From the NCBI GenBank assembly GCA_029582265.1, contig CM055830.1, positions 29,119,172 to 29,183,171 on the forward strand: a stretch of DNA of 64,000 nt, given 5' to 3'. The notes under the pieces were generated by a model, which was not told the origin of the DNA, did no database searches, and worked only from the letters and a program-made list of their open reading frames with translations. Below, piece after piece: positions 1 through 11,387 of the stretch; positions within the stretch are counted from its first letter, which is position 1, and every line of letters begins with the position of its first letter. Position numbers and translations under genes: made by a program. This DNA comes from Zoroaster sp. YZ-2022 (lineage: Eukaryota; Echinodermata; Asteroidea; Forcipulatida; Zoroasteridae).

Positions 1-60
1 TGAATTTACTTTAATGGAAAACCTCTTCATAGCAGAGTCAGATTCCTTGAATTCAATTAA
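1..60. other. Edge of duplicated GTPase-gene flank, copy A
   Basis: The first 60 bases match about 45,385-45,470 (shared words such as CATAGCA-AGTCAGATTCC, then a TGAATT-AATTAA word). The match resumes after 5,276. This is the left edge of copy A of a flank duplicated inside the window, interrupted here by the SINE and Helitron-like insertion. No gene is seen. Confidence 0.6.
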
Positions 61-414
61 GGTGGTGTCGTGGCCGAGCGGTCTAGCTTACCGGATTCAA
101 GTTCTGGTGTTAGCAACAGAACGTGGGTTCGAATCACGGCCGTGACACTTGTGTCCTTGAGCAAGACACTTAACCATAATTGCTTCTCTCCACCCAGGGG
201 TTAAATGGGTACCTGTGAAGGCAGAGTTGGTTTGCTCTATATGCGCTAGAAATGGCAGCAATTGAGCTGTATACTCCCCAGGGAGCTGAGATGGTTTCAT
301 GAATGATTTATGAGCCTTATGAGCCTTATGAGCAGGGATAATAATATAATGCGCCTTGAGCACCACTTAGTTGGTGGATACGTGCGCTATATAAATCCAC
401 ACATTATTATTATT
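61..414 (+). mobile_element. tRNA-derived SINE with (TTA)n tail, copy 1
   Basis: The head resembles a type II (Leu/Ser-like, long variable arm) tRNA. It has an A-box-like GGCCGAGCGG near 72, a B-box-like GGGTTCGAATC near 126, and a closing CCGTGAC that in the sister copy at 50,130 pairs with GTCACGG. A central block containing GTCCTTGAGCAAGACACTTA resembles conserved SINE core domains. The 3' part ends GCGCTATATAAAT plus TTA repeats, the style of tails shared with L2/CR1-type LINEs. An RNA polymerase III internal promoter would drive it, and LINE machinery would mobilise it. The TTA tail continues on the far side of the Helitron-like element at 5,263. It is not a functional tRNA gene, because the long body and tail are conserved with the second copy. 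Confidence 0.85.
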
Positions 415-962
415 AGGTGTTCGGGTATGTACCCGAAACACCTATTGTTTTTGTTCGTTTTATTTTATTTTATTTTTTTTTTTCTTGTCCTTCTTTTCTG
501 GATAGATTGTCTACAAAAAATACATACTTGCAAACTTCACATGAACTTCAAACTTGGCATATACTTAGAACATAACACGTAGATGAAACTAGAGTTGTAA
601 CGTCATGATTAGGTCATCAGATATCGATTTTCGGTAGATCAAACTAATATCTAAAACGTTTCAATTACGTTTCACCTCTGTTGGTGAATCTAAATCAGCT
701 CTGGTCGTGCTCATTATGTATGCATGTTTAAGGAATTGAGCATTTACGCTTCGGAAATGCAATTGACTCGGCTATCGTGACCCCTGAAAAAAATGTGTTT
801 CTGATCAATTTGTTTCGCATAATGTATTATGTGATTGACTAAAATCCTTTTTAGGTTTTTTTTTATGTCAGCATAATCTATTTATTCTGAAAAAGGTCAC
901 TTTATTAATAGCTCTTTTCGAGGTCGTTGAATCGATTAACTGCCACATGTTTCAACAGTTGG

Positions 963-2770
963 ATGCATGCAGATCTGCGGAGAAAACCTTCCACAAAAGC
1001 GAGTTTTTCACTATTTTCTGAATTTTTCCTGTCACCAGTGGATGTTTCATCGTTGAAAACAGACATTATTATGCACACTTATTTGGAGGTAAGTCTGGGC
1101 AATGATAAATTTACGAGAATCTTTGATTTAAAAATAAGCATTTTAACCGGCTTCAGACATGTCAGATGTGTTGTAACGCGTTGGTTGATGCATACAGCAT
1201 GCATAGGTTGATGACAGTCAGTCAGTAATGTGTACGGTATGGGCGCCAGTGAATGGTACTAGTACTTTAAACGTTGGGACTAATTTAGCGGGTACCCGGT
1301 TTTATGTAAACAAAGTATGCTTAAAATTATTAGTATTACGTGGGTTTTCCTCCATGACTCTTGAAATACTTAGACTAGTGCCTAGTGGTGGTAAATAGTC
1401 TGTAACGTTAGGAGAGTGAAGCCTAGGCATGAGTACAATTAGTTAAATTTAAAAAAAAATTATGCTAACGTTAGATGTGTTATCAATAGGATGTACTCAG
1501 TGTAATAATATCTAATGATGTTAGCTCTGTGAAATTAAATAATTGATTAATTTAAACAAACAAATAAATAGTCTGAACAGTGAACAACAATGTTTAAGGG
1601 CTGAAAACATTAAAAACATTAGTACAGCTGGACATGTCTACCAATGTCATGCATGTATTAATACATGCAGGTACTTTGTAAATTATGTATGTCGCAATAT
1701 TCTCAGACAAGTCAGAGTTTATTAGCAAAGGTACATTTTAAATAATTTTGGTTGACACTAATAATATTTACAACAACAATCATGACATTTAGGGAAAACT
1801 TGTAGCTTTGCATGGTGAAGAAGATAAGTAAGACTAATTGCAGTGACACCATGTGGAATACGCTAGTGAGTAGTAATTAGTTCTGAAAAGAAGTAGAGGT
1901 TACAACTTGACATTTTGATCAGTATGCTCTGATTGTCCTCAGGATTTACTACTCAATAGAGAATTTCACATGGTGTCACCGTAATTAGTCTTGCTTAATC
2001 ATGAAATTTAACAAGTATCATTTATGATACTTTTCAGAATTTGTGATCACATGAAATCATGAAATGGTTTTGAATACATCAAAATAAAACATGCTTATTT
2101 TGAGTTTAATTTTCTTTTCACAGCTGATCTTCCTAGATGGAACTCCCTCAATTCTGGTGTGGCGATGGTTTGATCACTGTATGGGAACATTGCAAACAGT
2201 AGGATTAGCTGCAAAGGTAAGAGTTATGTCATATTAGGAAACAGTCCGGCAATGGGTTAGAAATGAACAGACTTTACAGATACTTTTATTGTTTTAAGTA
2301 GCAAACTCTTTGTATGTGTAAAACCGTACCATGAAATTGCTGTAAAGGGAAGTTACAACAACGGTAAATCTAAAAACCTATAAATCAATCATCCTGAGAA
2401 ATGATTTGGTTTTCATGTTAGAGAAAAGAGGAATCGTTGTCAAAAACGGAAAAAACATGAAACAGTTTTTGTTTATATTTTTTACAAGGATGTGTTAGTA
2501 CCATATACCAATGTTGTACATTCCCTTTATTTTTATATTGTATTTTTAGATACATGGACCCCAAAATGTAAGTAAATAAGGCCCTGAACTATTTGACCGA
2601 TGAAAGATTTTCTAGAGATTTGATGTAACAATGAAAAACCACAAATATACACGAGGTAGTGCATCTCATGTGTATGTATACATACATGTACATATGTGTA
2701 AAACAATGTTTTTTCTTATTTTTGACAGATCTTTATGCGTGCCCTTATTCCTGGTATTGTGGTGGTGTGA
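963..2770 (+). CDS. Putative small three-exon ORF inside the Helitron-like element
   Basis: Three segments join in frame through good splice signals. The first runs from an ATG near 963 to 1,088 with donor GAG/GTAAGT. The second is 2,124-2,216 (93 nt, phase 0), between a pyrimidine-rich TTTTCTTTTCACAG acceptor and an AAAG/GTAAGAG donor. The third is 2,729-2,770, after TTATTTTTGACAG, ending in TGA. Exon 2 is open only in the joined frame (it begins LIFLDGTPSILVWRWF). An AATAAA lies near 3,425. I recognise no family. The N-terminal part looks compositionally like non-coding DNA, so the start is uncertain. It could be a captured host-gene fragment, a lncRNA with canonical splice sites, or chance. 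Confidence 0.25.
1792..1996 (-). mobile_element. Palindromic short element, copy 1 (14-bp TSD)
   Basis: The arms are GACTAATTGCAGTGACACCATGTG and its near inverse at 1,967-1,993. One side has an extra tail reading (minus strand) CACCATGCAAAGCTACAAG. The flanks AATCATGACATTTA (1,778-1,791) and AATCATGAAATTTA (1,997-2,010) form a 14-bp target duplication with one mismatch. It has no ORF. Related copies are at 6,919, 38,880, 41,931 and 48,188. Confidence 0.75.
2311..2640 (+). repeat. Internal direct duplication, unit 1
   Basis: Bases 2,311-2,392 (starting TGTATGTGTAAAAC) and about 2,554-2,640 recur as one continuous block at 3,729-3,892 with a few percent difference. Unit 1 carries about 160 extra bases between the halves, either an insertion here or a deletion in unit 2. 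Confidence 0.8.
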
Positions 2771-3728
2771 TGGCACTGCATGATGCTTAACAACTTTTGC
2801 AGAGGATCTTTCATTCCGTGAACTTCACGTCCTGCCATGTTGAATTCAGTATGTACCAGCTTGCCACCTTATGGCACCTCCAGTAGACCAATTTCTACTT
2901 TATACATACATGTAAATGTAGCTTTGGGCCAATGTTGATTCCAGAGAAACTTCAGTAAATTCAGTAAATTCAGTAAATCAGGAGTACAATGTCTGTGTCA
3001 AAACAGCATGGAGTCAAGGAGTTGAACAATTGTAATATCTTGAGTGTAGGAAAAACTGAACAATATCCGTACTATTGCGCGGGATTTCTGTAAAAAGAGG
3101 TTGTGAATGATAAATCATGATAAATCATCTGCAAACATTTGAACTAAACCTGTCCTAAATCAGTGCACTATGACATTCAAGTTAATCGTCCTTTTGGAGC
3201 TAAACACTGTTCATCAGTACATCATTGTTATGATTCAAAATATTCTTGAAAATATTTTTCTGTGTACTCACCTAGGCCCAATATCAGTGCTGCTTAGTTT
3301 ATAGTTATACCCATGAACTTGTTTTGTGTGGGCTGGGTGAAACAACTTTTGTGGTATCAAAAACATAAGCACTTAATGTGATTAAACTTGCATAGCCAGG
3401 TTAATTTATGATGTATTATTTGAAAATAAAGGGTTTTTATGCACTGTTCAGTACCTGAAAGTTATGTTCGCATAAAGACTGCAGACTAGACTGAGGTAAA
3501 CAAAGACAGATATGACATGTGAATATAAAGATTATACTCATCTCTACCAAACATTTCAAAATTAACATGTCACAATATTGCCAGAGAAATTATTATAGGG
3601 CTGTGATTCCTTTTTAAAAATTACTATTTTTGTGATAGTAAAAACAAAACAACTGGAAGTTAGGAAAAGAAAATTGAAATAAATGTAAGAAGATGCATGA
3701 ATCCAAAGTACTCCCATGACTTATTTAT

Positions 3729-3892
3729 TGTATGTGTAAAACTGTACCATGAAATTGCTGTAAAGGGAAGTTACAACAATGGTAAATCTAAAAACCTATA
3801 AATCAATCATGGACCCCAAAGTGTAAGTAAATAGGCCCTGAACTACTTGACTAATGAAAGATTTTCTAGATATTTCATGTAACAATGAAGAA
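3729..3892 (+). repeat. Internal direct duplication, unit 2
   Basis: This is the compact copy of the block at 2,311-2,640, about 1.4 kb downstream within the same Helitron-like element. The rest of 2,771-5,160 holds no gene I can support. It is A+T-rich, and its short ORFs are not conserved or family-like. Confidence 0.8.
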
Positions 3893-5275
3893 CTGTTCAT
3901 TAACGTGAATGTATTGTATGTAAAATACATGTACTCAATGTGTGTGTTGTATATGTACTGTGATTATTACTGTGCTCAATATTGGCGCGATTTGTATGTA
4001 TGTGTGTACGGTACATACCTACACGCGCGCTATAATACGAATATGCACACACATGATGCAGACTAGTTGCACACTGTGTAGATTCACGTAAGCACACGAC
4101 CCGTATTTTAGGACTGAAAAAGTAGTTTATATTGAACATTTCTGTCATTGCCCACGAATCAAACAAGCTAAAAGATATGAAATATGTAGTTTCTAAATGA
4201 ATGCGTCTTCATTTTCCAATTAAAAAATTCCAATCTATAAAAAAGAAAAAAAATGAAGGTTTAGTATAATTTGTTATTATTTTTTGCTATAGCAGTACTG
4301 GCATTTCAGTCCAAGAGAAAGGGTGTACCTTTCCTATCCATGTCAGTTAAACATTTATTTAAATCTAAGCCCTTACCCCTATTTTCAACATCTTGCAACT
4401 TCAGATATGCAGAATTGATGCTGGGTGTGATTTTTGACATAATGAAGCACCAGTCGTCAGTCAATGGAATTGGTAATTTGGGCCCCTTATACTTTTATTG
4501 CTTGTTTGCCCCTCCCCTTCCCTAGTTCTTGGATTCTATAGTTCTGCAATGATAGACCAAAGAATTTTAGAAAACAAAATGTGTTGGTTCATCACAGTGG
4601 CAGTATGCCATCACCAAGAACTTGGGGGGAGGGGCAGACATTTTATTCCAAAATTACCGATTCCAATGACAACCTCTGAATGTCACCCATTCTGAACTGT
4701 CACTAAATCGTACATACAGAGCGTACATTTATTATAAATGCAGATTGATTCTGTTTTGTTGTCAACAAAGGATCATGGTTGGGTTCATTTACACTGAAGT
4801 CATTTCACTTGTTACATGTGTAAGACCATGTACACTAATTTCTAGATTGGTTACAAGTAGGTTAAACAGGTCAACAAAGTGGTTTCAATCGATTGTGGGA
4901 GTGTGTAACCACAAAAGTCAAGTCATGAAACCCAACAGACAGTTAACATTTACAAGCACCCATACAACTCTTTGATTATTTCAATGTCTAACAATTTATG
5001 TACAAAATGGCATCTGATATTTAGGTTGTAATTCTGTAATATGGATGCAGCTACAGACATTTTGCCAATCATGTGTACAACCTTGAAAATGTAAAAATCA
5101 ATGTAGAATTTGTTTTCAAATTTTATAAATTATTTTTAAATTATTTGCAGTATAGGTGAAAACAAAGACAGTTTATAAGCATGTCACAATAAGGAGATGC
5201 TTGATTACCTTTACTTGCTCCCGAACACCTAGTGTTTGTTCAAACAAACACTTAAGCTCTAGTTATTATTATTAT

Positions 5276-8200
5276 TCTAAATTGTCTGTATGTATTAGTA
5301 TATGATTTCTGGGTATTGTACTTATATTAGTGGTGCTGTGATGTAACTGCTTTTCGGTTACTCAATGACTTTTGTTAAAGACTGCTGAGAAACTAAATGA
5401 CTATTGTTGAGGCTAAATCATCTGTGGAATTTCTGTTTTAATTTACTGTACTGTATAAAAAACATAGTGGTCACATGTTCTCTTGCATTTTGTTCTCCTG
5501 AGGCGTGTGGGACTGTGCTGTTCATGGGGCTATTGCACCGAGTTCACCGGGACGCTATTTTTGTCGGCAATACACTTTGTCATTGGCTAAGAAATTTAAC
5601 TTTAAAAAGGTTCTTCCATAATTAATTCGCCGACAAATACGTGGTTAGAACACTCGCTTTACAAATAGGAGGTACCGGGATCAAGACTAGGTTTTTAAAC
5701 ATTTTCATGATGTTATTTGTTTTTGTATTAATTTTTTAACACTTTTTTTTTCACTTCAAAATTAATTCAGAAGCAAATCCTTCTATATAATAGTAATTCA
5801 CGGTTGTGGAGGATTTTTTAAGGAAAATAAAGTCAAACATTCCTTTTTAATAATCCAAAGGCATATAGGCCTAGTGGACGAAGTGTACTGCAGAAAACGA
5901 AATCAACTTTCGGCATCTTATACGAATTGTATGCGTTTTTATGTAATAAATTAATGGACACGGAGTTGTTTTCCAGCTAATATCCTTCCGAGTATCATCA
6001 CTATGAAATATGAATTATTGTTTGACTTGAACACATTCTGCACATCTCTGTTGTTGACATCACTTTTCTATTTTTAATTGCCAAATCGTGGGTGTTTTGA
6101 TACCTTTCTGGCACTTGTTGATGTATATGCTAATAAAGTGCATATTCATTACCAAATATGTGATGTCACGACTGCGGGATGATGGTAGATTTGTGCATAA
6201 AATAAAACTAAATTCCTCGTCTTTTTAATTGTTTGAGTTGTATTGTTAACTGACCTACCAATAGGTAAACCTATTGGGTAACCATTGTTTTGGGGAAAGG
6301 TTTGGGGTTTGTGCACTTTCAGCGCTGCTGTGACCCCGAGTTTGTGTTGTGTTCTCACAAACAGCGCCCTCATGTGTCAAGGAAAATAATGATTTTGTTT
6401 AAAATATTAAAAGGATACTTCATCTTCAATTTTCTTTAAAAATAGACTGAAACATGATATGTATCTACATAACATTGCATTTCATAGGCCCTATCAGCCC
6501 TGATATTGTCAACATTTTAAACGCCTATTTGGCAAAACATTACCTAATGATTATCTGTTTGACGCTGCAGGAACATTCTGTAAGATTTTGTTCAACCTGT
6601 GTAATTGTTTCTCCGAGTATTTCTCAGTGAACTAACCATTTCAAGTGGCAAACAGTGTCAGAAATAAATTCACGCTGTTATCAATCGTTTTTACATTAAT
6701 ATAAACTTCCTTTTACAAATTCAAAGAATGCCTTTGATCTGCCAAACACAATAACTTTACAGTGACTTCACTTCTGTTTCTAAATATGCTAACTAAAGTC
6801 CTTTTCTAGTGGTGTCGTACAGAAGCGAAAAACACTCTTAAGACTTCATACACAGTATGAAGACAACGAAACACTGTTTTGTTCACCGACTATATTTATT
6901 GAAAGTATTCTAAGAAATAGGTAAAACTTGTATCTTTGCATGATAAAGACGATGAGTAAAGACTAATTGCGATGACACCATGTGCAATTTTCTATTGCGT
7001 AGTAATTAGTTCTGAAAAGAATCTCACTTTTGAAAATTGTTTAGGGTTTTGCCTGAGCCAGTCACATTATTTATGTAAATAAATAATTATTTAATAAAGG
7101 CAAAGCAAAACAAAACTTTTTGTGTGACACTTCTGCTTTATTTTGCAGGTTATGATGTTCCCTTTTCCATACAATTTTGCTGTATAACATAATAATAAGC
7201 TAATAAGCTATTTAATACAGAATAAATGTAATATAAAAACTTTAAGGTCTAATTTGCAATGAAATTAATTATTTTTCCTTAATAATTTTCAGCACTTAAA
7301 ACCTTTCACCGGTGCATACAAATATTTGTAATGGATTAAACGAAGCACTAAGAGTAAAGGTAACTTTTACACTGGTATATTCCTCTAAAATACATGTTTA
7401 CATACCTACATTAAACTTGGGTAACTTGAATCCATATTAGTACACAGCAAGAATTGGAACAATTATCCTACTTGATTTTTAAGAATCGGATTGCAGCAGT
7501 AGGTAGGCGATATAGGTTTCTGAAGTTCGAAAATGATTAGAACCTATAATTTAATAATTTGTAGTGTTATCAAAATAATCTGTGTAGATATTTTATCATT
7601 AATTCCTGAAAGAGCATTTACAAATGTACATTCATCACCTTTGTAAGTTTTTGTAACTCCAACATTGATAGAATCCCTCGTGCCTATAGTTGGAGACGAT
7701 TTACCTGTATCACACAATTCCGGCATTGACAGTGTGACAGACCTCTATGATATTCACAGTTGAGTCACGTACTTTAACTGATAAATGAGATTACGGTATA
7801 TGACGATCAATTTTTTTCCAGCTTATAAGGGAAGGTATAGTATATCTATAGGGAACATACATTAATTAACATCAATTAGTTTAAACATTATTTTGTTTTG
7901 CATATCAACCTGTACTTGAGAGTGATTCTGAGAGTCACTGGCGACGTGGCGATGGCCTAACATGCCTATAAAACGTTAACATCGTTAGGCGCTCCAGTCC
8001 AGACATATACCTCTGACGATGTCAGACTCAACTGAACCACCTATTTTCTTCCACCTATTCCACATAAAAGAAACTTTTCCAGCTCTTTTCAGAAAATGCA
8101 TTTTTTTTGACACATTGCCTGCAGACGACACACACCCAACAGCCCTAGCTATTGGTTGATTTACCACCACTCTCGCCGTGTGGTCTAAATAAAGAAAGTG

Positions 8201-9390
8201 CTTATGCTTGATATGCGTCATGAAACTGCAAGATAATCAGCCATGCACTTTGGTATAGGGTACGCAATGCTTCATACATACGTCGATGTGAGGGCAAAAT
8301 CAAATGAATTGTTTATCACCCACCGCTAGAATCTCATCAATGTATACATAAAATACCTAATTATTACATTTTACTTTACAAAACATGCACTTTGACAAAT
8401 ACGTCCCAAAGCAAACATTTTAAACTACATAAGGCCAACTCACTACTGAACTGTTGATGCTGAAACAATGACAAATACATTTACTTTACTTACAACAAAT
8501 CTTATCACAGTTCTACGTAAAGCATACTTGATTTGAATTCTGCTGTCTGAGGAGCTATTATTTTAGTAAAATTAGTAAAATAATTTCAAAAATGAATACC
8601 ACAAATCTTAATGCATTGGACAAAATCCAATTATCTTTCACTGGTTGGTTTATGTACCGTATACATTTCTTTTGATATAATACATATGAACTTACATACA
8701 TTTGCAGAACAATTAATTGAATACACAGTTTCCTTTACTCAGAAAAATATTGGAAGAAAACAAACAATACACTTGTTTCCTCCAATTTTGAAGAACAATT
8801 CACTACACATGTTCTTTGCTAAGATTAATTGAAATAACACTTTAATACACATTTTCCTTTTCATACATTAATTGGAAGAAAACGTTGATACACATGGCAG
8901 TAACAAAAAGGGTATACCTAACATATTATCCATTGTTGTTTTGTGATTTTGTTGGAAATATTCTGGGAACCTCCTGTAACCAAGTGTATCTATTTCAAAT
9001 GTCGACCTCGTGGCATATGAGGCCACTAAAATCACTTAATCCCTCGGAGCTTTTTGGGCGAAGCCTAAGTGGGAGTTTAACATCACCCAACACTTTTTCA
9101 ATTCGGCATTTATAGTTGATGTCCAAAAATTAATGTATAAGGCCCTGTACCATGTGGCAAATCAACACCTTGTTTGAACAATAGCCACATTTCTCCTGGG
9201 AGCCATAATAACAGACAGATAGATAGGCTATAGTTTTTCGTTTTAATCAATTATTGCAGCCAATCAAAACAATTTCCTAAAATGGAATAAGTTAGCCAGT
9301 ACCACATATAAATAACGGAGCAGCCAATGAACAACTAAGACTTTATAATTTTAGAACAACTCTTAATGTGGCGCATGTCCATGGACCTCG
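5276..9390. repeat. Duplicated 3' flank of GTPase locus, copy A
   Basis: Blocks align in the same order with 45,475-49,510. They include 5,325-5,470 with 45,480-45,630, 6,060-6,380 with 45,650-45,980, 6,590-6,900 with 46,130-46,450, about 8,400-8,900 with 48,290-48,900, and 8,940-9,370 with 48,940-49,510 (shared GAGCTTTTTGGGCGAAGCCT). Divergence is moderate, with many indels. Short ORFs here are not preserved between copies, so I annotate no gene. The orientation matches a minus-strand GTPase unit whose coding remains are the relic at 10,380. Confidence 0.75.
6919..7022 (-). mobile_element. Palindromic short element, copy 2 (partial)
   Basis: It carries the conserved run from GTAAAACTTGTATCTTTGC through GACTAATTGCGATGACACCA to TAGTTCTGAAAAGAAT, one arm of the family seen at 1,792. 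The aligned flank in copy B (around 46,465-46,480) lacks it, so it inserted after the duplication. Confidence 0.65.
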
Positions 9391-9394
9391 CCTT

Positions 9395-9820
9395 TAGAAG
9401 AGTACTGAAGAAACGTTTGTGGATTGTTTTTAAAAACTCCTTCATAAACACTTAGTCTCCTTTTAAATATAGTTGCTTCTCTTTCATTATGAGTCTACCC
9501 GTTCCAAGAGTTCCCTGACAATGTTTGCTTTCAGCTTTGCAATTAATTATATCCCTAGCTGTTTTAAAAATCCGCCGTTTTGTCTGTTATGTTTATTTTC
9601 TTTGTCCACTTTGTTTGTTCTTGTTTCGTCCCCTTAACGCATTTCTATGCAAGCCTTGTTTTATGAATATGCCTCCATTTTTGCTACTGTATATAATTAT
9701 TTGGCTTGCTTTTTCTCTCTTAATAATCTGCTCTTTACCATTGTACAAACATTCGTCCTATTTTTTTTTGTGCGTTGCATTGTGGAAATAAATGTTGAGT
9801 TGAATTTTAAAAAAAAATAT
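9395..9820 (+). mobile_element. Probable 5'-truncated LINE 3' end
   Basis: A pyrimidine-rich stretch ends in ATTGTGGAAATAAATGTTGA followed by GTTGAATTTT and an A-run at about 9,810-9,818. That resembles the 3' end of non-LTR retrotransposons of CR1/Jockey type. The paralogous flank (49,500-49,570) lacks the stretch, and similarity resumes at about 9,865 (ACGATACA...CCATCTCA). No reverse transcriptase is encoded, so only a terminal fragment is present. The family is not identified. Confidence 0.4.
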
Positions 9821-9939
9821 TTGAGTGTCAACATTTCTTAAGAAAAATTAAGGTAACATATATCAAACGATACATAGAATGCACTAAACCATCTCACACC
9901 ACCTTAAGGAACATTATGTAACTTAAAGAATGCTGCATA

Positions 9940-10260
9940 TGCCTTGAGATTTTCACCACAATGTTTTTTATTTTATTTTATTTTATTTATATATATTTTT
10001 TTATTTTGCTTGAGATGCCACCTCCTTGTACTGATAGACACATGCACATGCACAAGACACGCTTACAAGTTTTGCTTTATAATTGGTCCCTCCACAGTAA
10101 TACTCCTCTTTATAAATATGTACAATGAATGTATTCTGTATTTATTTGTTTGTTTGGCAACCTTGAACTTTGTAACAATGAATGAACAAATTCCCTGTTG
10201 AATCTATGTATGGCATGCCAAGGCCTTGGATTAAGTTTTGTTATTTGGCTTCCGATTGGA
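9940..10260 (+). other. A+T-rich non-coding stretch, possibly another LINE tail
   Basis: A TTTTA-rich tract (9,964-10,010) is followed by text ending GTAACAATGAATGAACAAAT, reminiscent of a LINE 3' terminus. Nothing firmer can be said, and no gene is seen. Confidence 0.2.
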
Positions 10261-10379
10261 TTTAATTATAAAGAGCTAGTCCAACAGGGCGTTGTGTACA
10301 GTATATCAGCAGAAGCAGAAACAGAAGCAGACGTTTCTAGTCTAGACTTTTAACCTAGCCTTGCATCAATTTGTTCTGT

Positions 10380-10562
10380 CTGAATCAACAAGTAAGTCTA
10401 CGTTATCAACTGTGGAAAATGGATTTGTCTTCAGTGCAATTTCATCTAGACGCTGCAGGGTTTTATGTTAAAATCATATTTATCTGGGGAGTAAAAATAT
10501 TTGGTTGAAATAAACGCTTGAGCTGCATTCCTAAGGCATACAGTGCAATTTGCTTACATTAA
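10380..10562 (-). pseudogene. AIG1/GIMAP-like GTPase relic (C-terminal fragments)
   Basis: The minus strand encodes two short fragments of the family. About 10,480-10,562 translates NCTVCLRN followed by degenerate residues, matching the distal Cys cluster (HCTVCPLKC in the 17.4-kb copy, NCTACPNEC in the 50-kb copy). About 10,381-10,470 translates LQRLDEIALKTNPFSTVDNV, matching RLDKIALKPNPLSTTDYV and RLNEIALKPNLLNTVDYV. The roughly 40 residues between them in the full genes are missing, and everything upstream (GTPase domain, coiled coil, first Cys/His knuckle) is absent. It is a dead remnant whose flank is duplicated copy A. Identification is firm because both pieces appear in the right order and strand. 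Confidence 0.85.
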
Positions 10563-11340
10563 TAACAGAAAAACCGGTACATTAGGCCAAAAAAGTCTCC
10601 GGTTTCTGGTCTCCGCGTCGCCTCAGACCTGCGCATCGGCGTTTTTAATTTTCATTTTATTGCTATAAAACGATGTCCAATTGCATCCAAAATTTCTGAA
10701 TTAATTGAAATTAATTCTGCTTTGCTGTGCTTTAAACGACATTTTCACATAGGGGTATGAACGTTTGCCCGATTTCTGAGGCCTCTTTTAGTCACCATAC
10801 TTTGTATATGGGAAATTTGTTCCCCGCGTATACATGTATCGCGCGTCACCGCACCGATTTTGAAGCAGATAATTTTGAAATTAGTCAATATAGTTGTCTG
10901 CAAACGTCGGTATTTTACCATCTTTTAAAATAAATCATTTTAAAACAAATATTAATTATGTAAAACATTTAAGTTTTAATATTTTCTGTCCATAACTGTG
11001 GTGCTACATTGGTCCACCGCTGGTCGCCGATTGTGCTTTATTTTACTATTTAACACGATAATTGATTCTTTTTTTTCATCGGATGTTAACAATTTTTACG
11101 AGACGATGAAAATAAAACTTGTGTCTCAACTATGGTACTTTTACATCATCATAATGGTCAACAAGAGATTTTGTCACAATGAATGTATTTTGACGGAATC
11201 ATTTATGCTCGGGGAAACACAGGTTTACTTCTTGTTATAGTTTAAATAGCTTTGTTTTAAAATGTACACTCCCCTGTATAAGTGATATGTAAATGTTCTA
11301 TGAGAACACTCTGTGCCACTGTAACACATGCAAACTCAAC
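10563..11340. other. No gene or repeat recognised
   Basis: Non-coding sequence with no family resemblance I can name. An 80-codon ORF at 10,998-11,240 has no recognisable features and no paralogue in the window. Confidence 0.4.
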
Positions 11341-11387
11341 TTTGCTTCAGAAATTGGGATCCTGTGGAGGATCCAAGCCTTAATTAT

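Larger units (their letters stand above)
415..5262 (+). mobile_element. Helitron/HINE-like element inserted in SINE tail
   Basis: The left end is a hairpin at 415-443 (AGGTGTTCGGGTA...TACCCGAAACACCT). The right end has CCCGAACACCT (inverse of AGGTGTTCGGG, a subterminal inverted repeat), then a 10-bp stem (AGTGTTTGTT/AACAAACACT, 5,231-5,252), six bases and CTAG at 5,259-5,262. A 3' hairpin a few bases before CTRR, with no target duplication, is the Helitron signature. Subterminal inverted repeats are typical of Helentron/HINE elements. TTA repeats lie on both sides, so the element appears to have landed in the SINE tail. About 415-640 is shared with the units at 59,757 and 61,519. No Rep/helicase coding was seen, so it is non-autonomous. 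Confidence 0.65.

Noticed and set aside
61..145. tRNA gene (Leu/Ser-like)
   Set aside because: The tRNA-like part continues into a body and TTA tail shared with 49,780-50,130, so it is a SINE head. The acceptor stem is also imperfect in this copy.
97..366. 89-codon minus-strand ORF
   Set aside because: It is the antisense of the SINE. A similar frame appears in the other SINE copy because of shared repeat sequence.
3854..4166. Overlapping ORFs of 70 and 88 codons
   Set aside because: Cys/Tyr/His-rich translation of low-complexity TGTATG repeats on both strands, with no domain.
5404..5625. 73-codon ORF partly shared with 45,555-45,758
   Set aside because: The two frames diverge after about 15 codons between the duplicated flanks, so there is no coding conservation.
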